DNA from: an uncultured Clostridia bacterium | GTDB lineage: Bacteria > Bacillota > Clostridia > Christensenellales > UBA1242 | Assembly: GCA_944381145.1 (NCBI GenBank) | Contig: CALWJZ010000003.1 | Location: forward strand, 70,616 to 105,206 | Length of the DNA stretch: 34,591 bases | Direction of reading: 5' to 3' | Part shown: positions 24,290-32,244 of the stretch, piece after piece | Layout of the letters: every line of letters begins with the position of its first letter | How positions within the stretch are numbered: the first letter of the stretch is position 1 | The notes under the pieces: model-generated | What the model was told of the DNA's origin: nothing | The model's input: only the letters and a program-made list of their open reading frames with translations | The model's database searches: none | Translations under genes and position numbers: made by a program

Positions 24290-24321
24290 AAATACGAAAT
24301 TTATGGAGTTTTTTCGTATTT
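24290..24321 (-). terminator. Terminator between the polA unit and the ctsR operon
   Basis: Ten-base-pair stem AAATACGAAA/TTTCGTATTT with a 12-base loop; on the minus strand it is followed by TTTT and further T-rich bases. It lies about 95 bases past the amidohydrolase stop codon. The bases between (24322-24414) show no other element. Confidence 0.7.
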
Positions 24322-24414
24322 TATTTACATTTAATAACATTTAAATTCAAAAAAAAATATATATTTATTTGAATTTTAAAGTATAAAAAATAATTCTAAA
24401 GGTCAAATAAAAAG

Positions 24415-25692
24415 TCAAATATTTTTTGTATCAATTCTTTCAATAATCTTATTACAATGATTTACTATATTATTATAATCAACATTACAATAAAATTTAT
24501 CATTTCTATAAACAATTTTTCCATCTATCATAGTCATAACAACATTATTAGATTCACAAGCATTAACAAGATTATTAAAAACATTATTAATAGGTTGCAT
24601 ATTTGGTCTATGGACATCAATCATAATTATATCAGCCAAAAATCCATTATCTATACGCCCTAAATTATTATATCCCAATGCTATAGCACCTCTAATCGTT
24701 GCCATTTTTAAAGCATCTATTGTTGTCACTGCTTGTGCTTGGTTTAAAACTCCAGCCTGCAAATTATCAGCTAAATACATTTCTTTAAACATATTTAGAT
24801 TGTTATTACTTGCGGCACCATCAGTTCCAATTGATACATTTATATTATTTTTTATAAAGCTATATAAAGGCGCAATTCCACTTCCCAAAATTAAGTTACT
24901 AGAAGGGTTTGTAGCGACAGATATATCATATTGTTTCATAATTTCAATATCTTCTTTGTCACAATGCACACAGTGTGCTAAAATACAAGGGCTGTCAAAA
25001 AAACCATAACTTTCAAGAAGCGCAATAGGTGTTTTGTTATATTTATTGTATATAGTTCCTACTTCCATAAGTGTTTCACTAGCATGAGTAGACTTTATTA
25101 GATTATATTTTTGAGCAAATTTATTCAATTCCAAGAATTGACTTTCATCACATGAATAAAGACTATGAGCATATAGTATAGGTTTTATTCTATGACACAA
25201 TGATATTTTGTTTAATTCATTATTTAGAAAATCTTCACTCAGTACTTCTCTACCTGTAATAGCTCCAATACCAATATTTGCACGTATTCCAGTATCAACT
25301 ACTGCTCTTGCAGTTTCGTCATAATGCAAATAAAAATCTGCAACTGTTGTAACACCATTTTTTATTAATTCAAGTATACCCAAAGTCGCTCCATAATAAC
25401 AGTCTCCTACTTCTAATTTTTCTTCAAGAGGTCGCATATAATCTAACCACCAATTTTTGAAATTAGAATTTTCTCCATAACCTCTAAAAAGTGTCATAGC
25501 TAAATGACAATGAGTATTTACAAATCCTGGCATTATTATGTTACCTTGAGCATCAATAATCTCACCCTTTACTTCTCTATTATTACCGACATAAGTAATA
25601 GTATTATTATCTATTTCTACTTGTCCATTATTTATAATATCATTATTTTGATTCATGGTAACAATAATTGCATTTTTTATTACTATTTTCAT
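24415..25692 (-). CDS. mtaD: Amidohydrolase, MTA/SAH deaminase type
   Basis: Metal-dependent deaminase of 425 residues, probably acting on 5'-methylthioadenosine and S-adenosylhomocysteine in methionine salvage. It has the amidohydrolase order: MPGFVNTHCHLAM with the metal-binding HxH (near 60-62), LFRGYGEN, the KSTHASET histidine, CILAHCVHCDKEDIE, and the SIGTDGAASNN aspartate (near 284). Sister enzymes such as guanine deaminase or chlorohydrolases share these motifs, so the substrate is less certain than the family. AGAGG precedes the ATG only 10 bases after the polA stop, making a polA-mtaD operon. The stop codon is TGA, which shows that TGA is not reassigned here. Confidence 0.85.
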   Translation of the reverse strand: MKIVIKNAIIVTMNQNNDIINNGQVEIDNNTITYVGNNREVKGEIIDAQGNIIMPGFVNTHCHLAMTLFRGYGENSNFKNWWLDYMRPLEEKLEVGDCYYGATLGILELIKNGVTTVADFYLHYDETARAVVDTGIRANIGIGAITGREVLSEDFLNNELNKISLCHRIKPILYAHSLYSCDESQFLELNKFAQKYNLIKSTHASETLMEVGTIYNKYNKTPIALLESYGFFDSPCILAHCVHCDKEDIEIMKQYDISVATNPSSNLILGSGIAPLYSFIKNNINVSIGTDGAASNNNLNMFKEMYLADNLQAGVLNQAQAVTTIDALKMATIRGAIALGYNNLGRIDNGFLADIIMIDVHRPNMQPINNVFNNLVNACESNNVVMTMIDGKIVYRNDKFYCNVDYNNIVNHCNKIIERIDTKNI

Positions 25693-25702
25693 ATTTTAAC
25701 CT

Positions 25703-28249
25703 CTATTTAGCATCATACCAAGTTTTTCCATATTCAATATTTACTGTAAGTTTAACTTTTAAATTAACTACATTTTCCATATTTTCTTTTAAAATATTTA
25801 TAACCTTATTAAGTTCATCAGGCACACAATCTAATACCAATTCATCATGGACTTGAAGAATGATTTTACTTTTTAAATTTAATGAATTAAATTTTTCAAA
25901 AATTTTTACCATAGCAAGTTTTATAATATCACTCGCACTACCTTGCAAGGGCATATTCATCGCCGCTCTTTCACCAAATGTCTTTAAATTATGGTTTGAA
26001 CTATTTATTTCTGGAATAGGTCTTATTCTACCAAATATAGTTTTAATGTACCCATTTTTTCTACAATAATCAATATTTTGTTTCATATAAGCTTCAATTT
26101 TTGGATAACGTTCAAAATATAAATTAATATAATTTTTTGCTTCTTTTCTAGAAATGCCAATATTTTGACTAAGACCAAAATCACTAATTCCATATACAAT
26201 ACCAAAATTTATAGCTTTTGCTTTGCGTCTTAATTCATTAGAAACTTCATTAATAGGAACATTGAAAATTTCACTTGCAGTTCTCGCATGTATATCTTGT
26301 CCTGTATTGAAAGCTTCAATCAACTTCTCATCACCACTAAAATCAGCTAGTAGCCTTAATTCAATTTGACTATAGTCAGCACTTACAATTATACCGTCTT
26401 TAAAACTAGAAACAAAAATTTTTCTTAAAGTTCTACCTTCTTCAGTTCTGACAGGAATATTTTGCAAATTTGGTTCACTACTACTAAGTCTACCAGTAGA
26501 AGTTAGTGTTTGATTAAAAATAGTATGAATTTTGCTATTTGAATCTAAAATTTGTTCAAATCCTAGAATATAAGTATTATATAATTTTGTTATAGTTCGA
26601 TACCTAATAATTAATGAAACAATTGGATGTTTATCAACAATTTCATTTAGTATTTCTATGCTTGTACTTCTTTTTTTGTTATTTGGTACAAATAAATTTA
26701 ATTTATCAAACAAAATTTCACCCAATTGTTTTGGACTTGAAATATTAAATTTTTGATCAGCGACTTCATAGATTTGTTCTTCTAATTTCTTAATTTCATC
26801 TCGATATTTGTTCTCAAGATTTTTTAATTCTTCTTTATCTACTTTGAATCCTTGTTTTTCCATGTCAAAAAGGGTTTTCATCAAAGGTAGTTCAATATTA
26901 TAATAAAGTTCAAATAAATTCAATTCTTCGAGTTTTGCATAGTAATATTCTTTTATTTTTATTAGTGCATATCCATAAGCATTTGTATCAATGCCACACT
27001 CATTCATAACTTCAGTCAAATTAACATTTGTTTTCGCTATAGAATTAATTAAATATCTTGCAATTAAACAATCAAATTCAACATTGTTAAGTGATATTCC
27101 AAAATTATCTAAATAATGCATAAGCGATTTTGCATCAAAAACTATTTTTTTTATAGAATTGCTTTCCAAAAATCCTTTTATCTCATTCAAGAACACATTA
27201 AAATCAAGTCCTGTAGATAACAAATCTACACCACAACAAATCTTATATTCCTTATCAACATACAAATTAACATTAGATTTATCTATAAAGATAGCAAATT
27301 CAGAGATATTTCGTATTTTTTCTAAAACAACTTCTAATTTTTCGGTCGTATCAACTGTTTCTATTTCAATATTTTGCGTAACAATATTTGATTTTATTTC
27401 AAACAAATCATCTCTTTTTAATAAAGAATTAAATTGATAACGCTTAAATATATCCATTACTTCTTGACCAAAAGGAAAAATATATTCAAATTCATCAAGT
27501 TCACATTCTAGTTTTTCATCAGTAACTATAGTTGCCAACTCATGAGAAAGATAAGCTTTTTCTTTATCATTAATTAATCTTTCTTTTAACTTTCCATTTA
27601 TTTCATCAATATTTTTGTATATGTTGTCTAATGTATTATATTGTTGAATCAAACCTAATGCAGTTTTTTCTCCTACACCAGAGACACCTGGGATATTATC
27701 TGAACTATCACCCATTAAACTTTTTAAATCAATTACTTGACTAGGTTCAACACCATAAAAATCTTTTAAATTGTTTTTATCAATAATTATAGTTTCAGTA
27801 ATTCCTTTTTTGGGAAACATTACACAAGTATTATCATTAATTAATTGAAAAACATCTCTATCTGCTGAAACAATAATATTATCTACATTAAATTTTCTGC
27901 TAAGAATTCCCATTAAGTCATCAGCTTCTAAACCTTCTTGCTCAACAACCTTAATATCCATTTTTTTTAGCATATTTTTTACTATAGGAAATTGAGAAAT
28001 TAATTCATTTGGCGTAGGCTTTCTAGTACCTTTATATTCTGGAAATTTGTCATGCCTAAAATTTTTTTTAGCAACATCAAAAGCAACAGCCATATATTTT
28101 GGATTTATTTCTTTAATTATTTTTACTAACATATTTGTAAATCCAAAAACAGCATTGCTTATTTCTCCCTCAAAATTAGATAATTGAGGTAAAGCATAAA
28201 ACGCTCTAAACATTAAATTATTTCCATCAATAATTACAAATTTTTCCAT
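25703..28249 (-). CDS. polA: DNA polymerase I
   Basis: Repair and Okazaki-fragment polymerase of 848 residues. The N-terminal 5'-3' exonuclease is intact (VIIDGNNLMFRAFYALP, EADDLMGILS, LMGDSSDNIPGVSGVG). The polymerase domain has motif A (VSADYSQIELRLLA), motif B (RRKAKAINFGIVYG) and motif C (LQVHDELVLD). The middle domain, about 295-460, keeps the 3'-5' exonuclease fold but lacks the first acidic pair (an IFIDKSNVNL stretch in place of DxE), so proofreading is probably lost, as in many Firmicute Pol I enzymes. GGAGT lies 5 bases before the ATG. It leads a unit with the amidohydrolase. Confidence 0.96.
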   Translation of the reverse strand: MEKFVIIDGNNLMFRAFYALPQLSNFEGEISNAVFGFTNMLVKIIKEINPKYMAVAFDVAKKNFRHDKFPEYKGTRKPTPNELISQFPIVKNMLKKMDIKVVEQEGLEADDLMGILSRKFNVDNIIVSADRDVFQLINDNTCVMFPKKGITETIIIDKNNLKDFYGVEPSQVIDLKSLMGDSSDNIPGVSGVGEKTALGLIQQYNTLDNIYKNIDEINGKLKERLINDKEKAYLSHELATIVTDEKLECELDEFEYIFPFGQEVMDIFKRYQFNSLLKRDDLFEIKSNIVTQNIEIETVDTTEKLEVVLEKIRNISEFAIFIDKSNVNLYVDKEYKICCGVDLLSTGLDFNVFLNEIKGFLESNSIKKIVFDAKSLMHYLDNFGISLNNVEFDCLIARYLINSIAKTNVNLTEVMNECGIDTNAYGYALIKIKEYYYAKLEELNLFELYYNIELPLMKTLFDMEKQGFKVDKEELKNLENKYRDEIKKLEEQIYEVADQKFNISSPKQLGEILFDKLNLFVPNNKKRSTSIEILNEIVDKHPIVSLIIRYRTITKLYNTYILGFEQILDSNSKIHTIFNQTLTSTGRLSSSEPNLQNIPVRTEEGRTLRKIFVSSFKDGIIVSADYSQIELRLLADFSGDEKLIEAFNTGQDIHARTASEIFNVPINEVSNELRRKAKAINFGIVYGISDFGLSQNIGISRKEAKNYINLYFERYPKIEAYMKQNIDYCRKNGYIKTIFGRIRPIPEINSSNHNLKTFGERAAMNMPLQGSASDIIKLAMVKIFEKFNSLNLKSKIILQVHDELVLDCVPDELNKVINILKENMENVVNLKVKLTVNIEYGKTWYDAK

Positions 28250-28467
28250 ATATACTCCATTTTTATTTTACATCAAAATAATTAATTTTCAAAACATAAA
28301 TAACTTATCGTAAATATATTTTTTATTATTAACAAATAAAAAATCATATTTGCACAATGTCAACATTTTTTTTGTTTAAAAGTTTTTATTCGTCATAATT
28401 AAACACTATATTTTTGATATATATTAAATTTAATGTGATATTATAAAAAAATTAAAAGGAGACAATT

Positions 28468-28929
28468 ATGAAAAAATTAAAATTTTTAACTTTTATTTTA
28501 TTGGTGAGTTTTTTATTAGTAGGATGTAACACCATTCAAGTAAGTGGCAAAACTTTTAGATATCATAGCGTTAGCATTGATTGGGGATTAGCTGATGAAC
28601 AAGCAAAAAATGCATTATTTGAAGAAAACCAAGTAGCTAATGAAGCAGAGTTACTTAATGTACTAAAAACCAGAAACAATAGAAACACAAGATATACTAC
28701 TTTTGGGACAAATAATCAATATACCACAAAAAATGCTGAAAACGAAATAATTGACAGTGGCTACTATAAACAAGATGAATCAATTATCACATTGGCTGAA
28801 ACTGAAGAAGGTTTAAATGATAATGGAGCATATACGCTACAAGTAAACGAAAAAGGATATGTAGTAACTGTTAAATTAAACGATGAATATAAAATTTTTG
28901 CAAAATATCAATATGTAGAACAAGATTAA
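28468..28929 (+). CDS. Small lipoprotein
   Basis: Secreted, lipid-anchored protein of 153 residues that I do not recognise. The signal peptide MKKLKFLTFILLVSFLLVGC ends in a good lipobox with Cys at residue 20. The mature part begins NTIQVSGKTFRYHSVSIDWG and contains short strand-like segments around VSGKTFRYHSVSIDW, SIITLAE and YTLQVNEKGYVVTVKL, suggesting a small beta-rich (lipocalin-like) domain. An AAAAGGAG site precedes the ATG. The 218-base gap to polA holds weak promoter-like sequences for both directions (for polA, a TTGACA at 28358-28363 on the minus strand; for this gene, a TTGATA with TATTAT at 19-base spacing) but nothing firm. Confidence 0.75.
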   Translation: MKKLKFLTFILLVSFLLVGCNTIQVSGKTFRYHSVSIDWGLADEQAKNALFEENQVANEAELLNVLKTRNNRNTRYTTFGTNNQYTTKNAENEIIDSGYYKQDESIITLAETEEGLNDNGAYTLQVNEKGYVVTVKLNDEYKIFAKYQYVEQD

Positions 28930-28976
28930 ATTTTTAACAAAATTTTAATTTTAAATATTATTGCTTTTAAATATGT

Positions 28977-29005
28977 TTGTTAGTTGTTGAGTAATATGCT
29001 ATATT
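28977..29005 (+). promoter_or_regulatory. Promoter of the P-type ATPase
   Basis: TTGTTA (28977-28982), 17-base spacer, TATATT (29000-29005), with the ribosome binding site AAAGGA about 20 bases further on. Confidence 0.55.
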
Positions 29006-29036
29006 TTTAATATAAACAAAATATAAAGGAATAAAA

Positions 29037-31667
29037 ATGAAAAAATTTTATCAAAACAATGTAGAAGAAGTTTTAAAACTGACAAACTCAAGTATTAACG
29101 GTCTTAGTCAAACTCAAGCCGAAGATAGACTTGCAACTACTGGAGAAAATATTTTAAAACAAAAGAAAAAGAAAAAACCATTTGTAATTTTTCTAAGTCA
29201 ATTTAACAATATGATGATAATATTACTAATTTTGGTAGGTATAGTTTCTCTAGTTTATTCAATTGTAACAAATGAAAGCATTGTTGAATCAATTGTCATA
29301 TTCGGTTGCATACTTGTTAATGCTTTTATGGGATTTTTTCAGGAATTAAAAAGTGAAAATGCAATAGAAGCATTAAAGGACTTGACGATTTCAAAAGTTA
29401 AAGTCAAAAGAGATAATGCATGGATAGAAATTGAAGCTACAAAATTAGTATTCGGCGATATTATTTTATTAGAAGCTGGAAGCAAAGTCCCTGCTGATGC
29501 AAGAATTATCAAAGCAATTAATGCAAAAGTTGACGAATCTATATTAACAGGCGAAAGCTTATCTGTCGAAAAAAATAGTGATAGTATTTCCAAAGAAGTT
29601 TTGTTACAAGATAGAAAAAACATGATTTACTCTGGTACAAATGTTGTTAATGGAAAAATTGAAGCTGTTGTTGTAGGAACAGGTATGGATACCGAAATTG
29701 GTGTTATTGCTGGAAATTTAGACTCAAACGATGAATCTTTGACCCCGCTTCAAATAAAAGTAAAAAAAGTAAGTAGTTTTATTACTGTAATAGCATGTAT
29801 TTTAATCGCATTAACATTATGCTATGGTCTAATCAAACAACTAGATGTAATATCTATAATAATGCTGTGTATTTCGATGGTATTAGCTTCTGTTCCTGAA
29901 GTTTTACCTGTATCTATTACTGCAACATTAACCATTGGCGTGCAACAAATGTCAAAAAGAAAAACGATAGTTAAACAACTTGCAGCTATCGAAACTTTGG
30001 GAGCCACACAAATTGTTTGTAGCGATAAAACGGGAACAATTACAACTAACCAAATGACTCTTGTTGAAATTTTCACAAATGAAAAAAATTATTTAGATAT
30101 CAAAAATAATAATCCAGATTTGCAAAAATTTAATGATATTCTTGCTCTTTGCAACGACAATGAAGAAAATCCGAAAAACGAAGGCGAATTTATAGGAGAC
30201 CCTGTAGAAATAGCTTTAAGTAAATATTTGTATAATTTAAATATTAAACTCAATAGTGTTAGAGATAAAAATCCTCGTATTTCAGAAATTCCTTTTGATT
30301 CTTCACGTAAAATGATGAGTGTAATTAATAAAACAAATTCGAATGAATTAGTTATGCACACAAAAGGCAGTTTATCTTCTATTATTAACAAATGCACAAT
30401 GTATTACAAGAACGGAAAAGAATATAAAATTACCAAAAATATAAAAAACAAATTTTTAGCAAAAGAAAAATCTATGAGCAAAAAAGCTTACAAAGTATTG
30501 GCTTTTGCATATAAAAAAGTTTCAAAACAAAAAGAATATACCCAAAATGATGAAAATGATTTTGTTTTAGTTGGAATTTGTGGACTTACAGATCCACCAA
30601 AAGATGGAGTAAAAAACGCAGTACTTGAATGCAAAAAAGCAAAAATGAAACCTATTATGATTACGGGTGATAGTTTAACAACAGCACTTGCAATAGCAAA
30701 TCAAGTAGGAATTGCAAAAGATAATTCAGAAGGTGTAGAAGGTCATGTTATAAATCAATTAACTGATGATGAATTGGTTAGTTTTGTAAAAAATTATACT
30801 GTGTTTGCTAGAGTTACACCCGAACACAAAGTTAGAATTGTTAGAGCTTTTCAAGCTAGTGGAAAAGTAGTTGCAATGACTGGAGATGGTGTAAATGATG
30901 CCCCTGCTTTAAAACTTGCACATGTCGGAATCGGAATGGGAAAAGCTGGTACTGATGTTACAAAAAATGTTGCAGACATTATACTTATGGACGACAGTTT
31001 TTCAACAATTATTAATGCCGTTGAAGAAGGTCGAAGAATTTATCACAATGTCTTAAGAACAATATTATATAATTTATCTAGTAATTTTGCAGAAATATTT
31101 TTGATTTTGTTTGGTATGATAATAAGTCAAAATATTATATTACCTTTGCATATTTTATACATTGACATTGTTGCAGATACTATTCCATCAATATCTTTGG
31201 CATTTGAGAAAGATAGCAAAGATAGCATGCAACAAAAGCCGTATGGACTGAAACGCCCAATCTTTACACAATTTATGACAGCATCTATTATTGTTTCAGC
31301 AATTATAGAAGTTCTAATCTCTTTAGCAGTATATTTTGTTGCAAAAAATTATTTCGGCTATGCTATAGCACAAACTTTAGCACTTCTTTCAGTTGTCATA
31401 GCCGAATTCACTTTCACGTATAATTGCAAAGAACTTAAAACATTTAGCTTTAAAAAAGGTTTATTTAACAATAAATTTATGAATTTATCAATTTTAGTTC
31501 TATTCTTTATACAAATTTTAGTATTCTTTACTCCTGTAGGTAGCATTTTTGGATTAGTCCCTATAACTATAGTACAATTTTTAGCAGTTATTGGAATAAA
31601 TATAATTGGTTTCCTAATTATAGAAATCTTAAAACCTTTACTTGCTAAATGTTTCAAAGATGAATAA
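29037..31667 (+). CDS. P-type (P2) cation-transporting ATPase
   Basis: Ion pump of 876 residues, about 10 membrane spans. It shows a cation-ATPase N domain (QNNVEEVLKLTNSSINGLSQ), the LTGES actuator loop, M4 SVPEVLPVS, the phosphorylated DKTGT (near 330), the TKGS nucleotide-site motif, TGDS and MTGDGVNDAP (near 620). M5 has NLSSNFAE and M6 has IDIVADTIPSISLAFE. The M5 Asn/Glu pair suits calcium, but M6 has Asp/Ala where SERCA-type pumps have Asn/Thr, a pattern nearer Na,K-type pumps, so the ion is uncertain (calcium, sodium or another). AAAGGA precedes the ATG. It is followed by a strong terminator. Confidence 0.9.
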   Translation: MKKFYQNNVEEVLKLTNSSINGLSQTQAEDRLATTGENILKQKKKKKPFVIFLSQFNNMMIILLILVGIVSLVYSIVTNESIVESIVIFGCILVNAFMGFFQELKSENAIEALKDLTISKVKVKRDNAWIEIEATKLVFGDIILLEAGSKVPADARIIKAINAKVDESILTGESLSVEKNSDSISKEVLLQDRKNMIYSGTNVVNGKIEAVVVGTGMDTEIGVIAGNLDSNDESLTPLQIKVKKVSSFITVIACILIALTLCYGLIKQLDVISIIMLCISMVLASVPEVLPVSITATLTIGVQQMSKRKTIVKQLAAIETLGATQIVCSDKTGTITTNQMTLVEIFTNEKNYLDIKNNNPDLQKFNDILALCNDNEENPKNEGEFIGDPVEIALSKYLYNLNIKLNSVRDKNPRISEIPFDSSRKMMSVINKTNSNELVMHTKGSLSSIINKCTMYYKNGKEYKITKNIKNKFLAKEKSMSKKAYKVLAFAYKKVSKQKEYTQNDENDFVLVGICGLTDPPKDGVKNAVLECKKAKMKPIMITGDSLTTALAIANQVGIAKDNSEGVEGHVINQLTDDELVSFVKNYTVFARVTPEHKVRIVRAFQASGKVVAMTGDGVNDAPALKLAHVGIGMGKAGTDVTKNVADIILMDDSFSTIINAVEEGRRIYHNVLRTILYNLSSNFAEIFLILFGMIISQNIILPLHILYIDIVADTIPSISLAFEKDSKDSMQQKPYGLKRPIFTQFMTASIIVSAIIEVLISLAVYFVAKNYFGYAIAQTLALLSVVIAEFTFTYNCKELKTFSFKKGLFNNKFMNLSILVLFFIQILVFFTPVGSIFGLVPITIVQFLAVIGINIIGFLIIEILKPLLAKCFKDE

Positions 31668-31696
31668 ATACTAAAAAATCACTAACTAGTTTTCAT

Positions 31697-31749
31697 AAAA
31701 ATCCCTATTTTGAAAATTTATTGCATTAAATTCATTATAGGGATTTTTT
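31697..31749 (+). terminator. Terminator of the P-type ATPase
   Basis: A 12-base-pair stem, AAAAATCCCTAT with its complement, closing a 28-base loop that has a small inner hairpin (AATTTA/TTAAATT), then a T-run. Confidence 0.85.
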
Positions 31750-31892
31750 TATACTAAAGATGTTGTCTGTAAATTAAACAAATAATATAAAATTATATAA
31801 AAAATTGTAAAACATATGTTAAATTTTTATATATTTTTTATAAAAACACATAAACTTGTGTTCTTATATCTAAGTTACGCAGTATGTACACA

Positions 31893-32043
31893 GTGGCTGG
31901 GTTTTCGCCCCACGCCACAAATTAGCGAGCATCTTTTGTAATTTTTTTACTTTATATTTATTTGCGAGCGTCACAAGGCACTCAAGTGCCGGTTGTGAAT
32001 AACATTCACGCAAAATGAAATTTTGCTTTCGACTCCGTTGGCA
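31893..32043. repeat. GC-richer cluster of hairpins with a split inverted copy of the tRNA-Leu T arm
   Basis: Non-coding and visibly richer in G and C than its surroundings. Plus-strand hairpins: GTGGcTGGG/CCCAcgCCAC (31893-31918); TCACAAGGCAC/GTGCC(gg)TTGTGA (31971-31998); GTGAAT-AAC-ATTCAC (31995-32009); GCAAAAT-GAA-ATTTTGC (32010-32026). The second and third share bases, so they are mutually exclusive. GTGCCGGTT (31986-31994) and TTCGACTCCG (32028-32037) match the two halves of the T arm of the neighbouring tRNA-Leu (GTGCCGGTTCGACTCCG) but on the opposite strand, and the two perfect hairpins fill the gap between them. The remaining gap bases 31750-31892 are AT-rich with nothing supportable. 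It may be a repeat family or an integration scar; the copy number elsewhere is unknown. Confidence 0.6.
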
Positions 32044-32068
32044 ACAAAAAAGCACACTTGCGTGTGCT
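32044..32068 (-). terminator. Terminator of tRNA-Leu
   Basis: AGCACAC (32051-32057), a TTGC loop and GTGTGCT (32062-32068) form a perfect 7-base-pair stem, followed on the minus strand by TTTTTT. It starts 5 bases after the CCA end. Confidence 0.85.
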
Positions 32069-32073
32069 TTGTT

Positions 32074-32160
32074 TGGTGCCGATGGCCGGAGTCGAACCGG
32101 CACGATATTGCTATCGGCAGATTTTGAGTCTGCTGCGTCTGCCAATTTCACCACATCGGC
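32074..32160 (-). tRNA. tRNA-Leu, anticodon CAA
   Basis: Class II tRNA with an encoded CCA. Acceptor GCCGATG (32154-32160) pairs with CATCGGC; the anticodon stem GCAGA/TCTGC closes the loop CTCAAAA, giving CAA (reads UUG); a long variable arm, CGATAGCAATATCG, is typical of leucine; and the T arm is CCGG-TTCGACT-CCGG. The D arm has TGGTGAAATTGGCAGA. It has its own promoter and terminator. It lies 85 bases past aspS, with no aspS terminator in between, so read-through from aspS is possible. Confidence 0.97.
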
Positions 32161-32168
32161 ATAATTAA

Positions 32169-32192
32169 CGTCACAATAATCTTATTGTAACG
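32169..32192 (-). other. Hairpin at the 5' end of the tRNA-Leu precursor
   Basis: A 10-base-pair stem (one G-T) with an AGAT loop begins almost exactly at the predicted transcription start and ends 8 bases before the tRNA. There is no T-run after it, so it is not a terminator. Confidence 0.55.
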
Positions 32193-32198
32193 ATAAAT

Positions 32199-32227
32199 AT
32201 TATACAATATTTTTTTGAGTTTGACAA
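32199..32227 (-). promoter_or_regulatory. Promoter of tRNA-Leu
   Basis: TTGTCA (32222-32227), 17-base spacer, perfect TATAAT (32199-32204), predicted start near 32192. Confidence 0.8.
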
Positions 32228-32244
32228 GATTTTTTATAAATATT

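Noticed and set aside
24401..24419. GGTCAAA and AGTCAAA close together, like a CtsR operator
   Set aside because: The heptads are 5 bases apart instead of 3, overlap the amidohydrolase stop codon, and are far from any promoter.
29564..29570. TGTCGAA, a Spo0A-box core
   Set aside because: It lies inside the P-type ATPase coding region and is a short motif likely to occur by chance.
31870..32154. A 94-codon open frame on the minus strand
   Set aside because: Its first third is the tRNA-Leu read as protein and the rest crosses the terminator and the hairpin cluster; no ribosome binding site. It is a by-product of structured RNA sequence.
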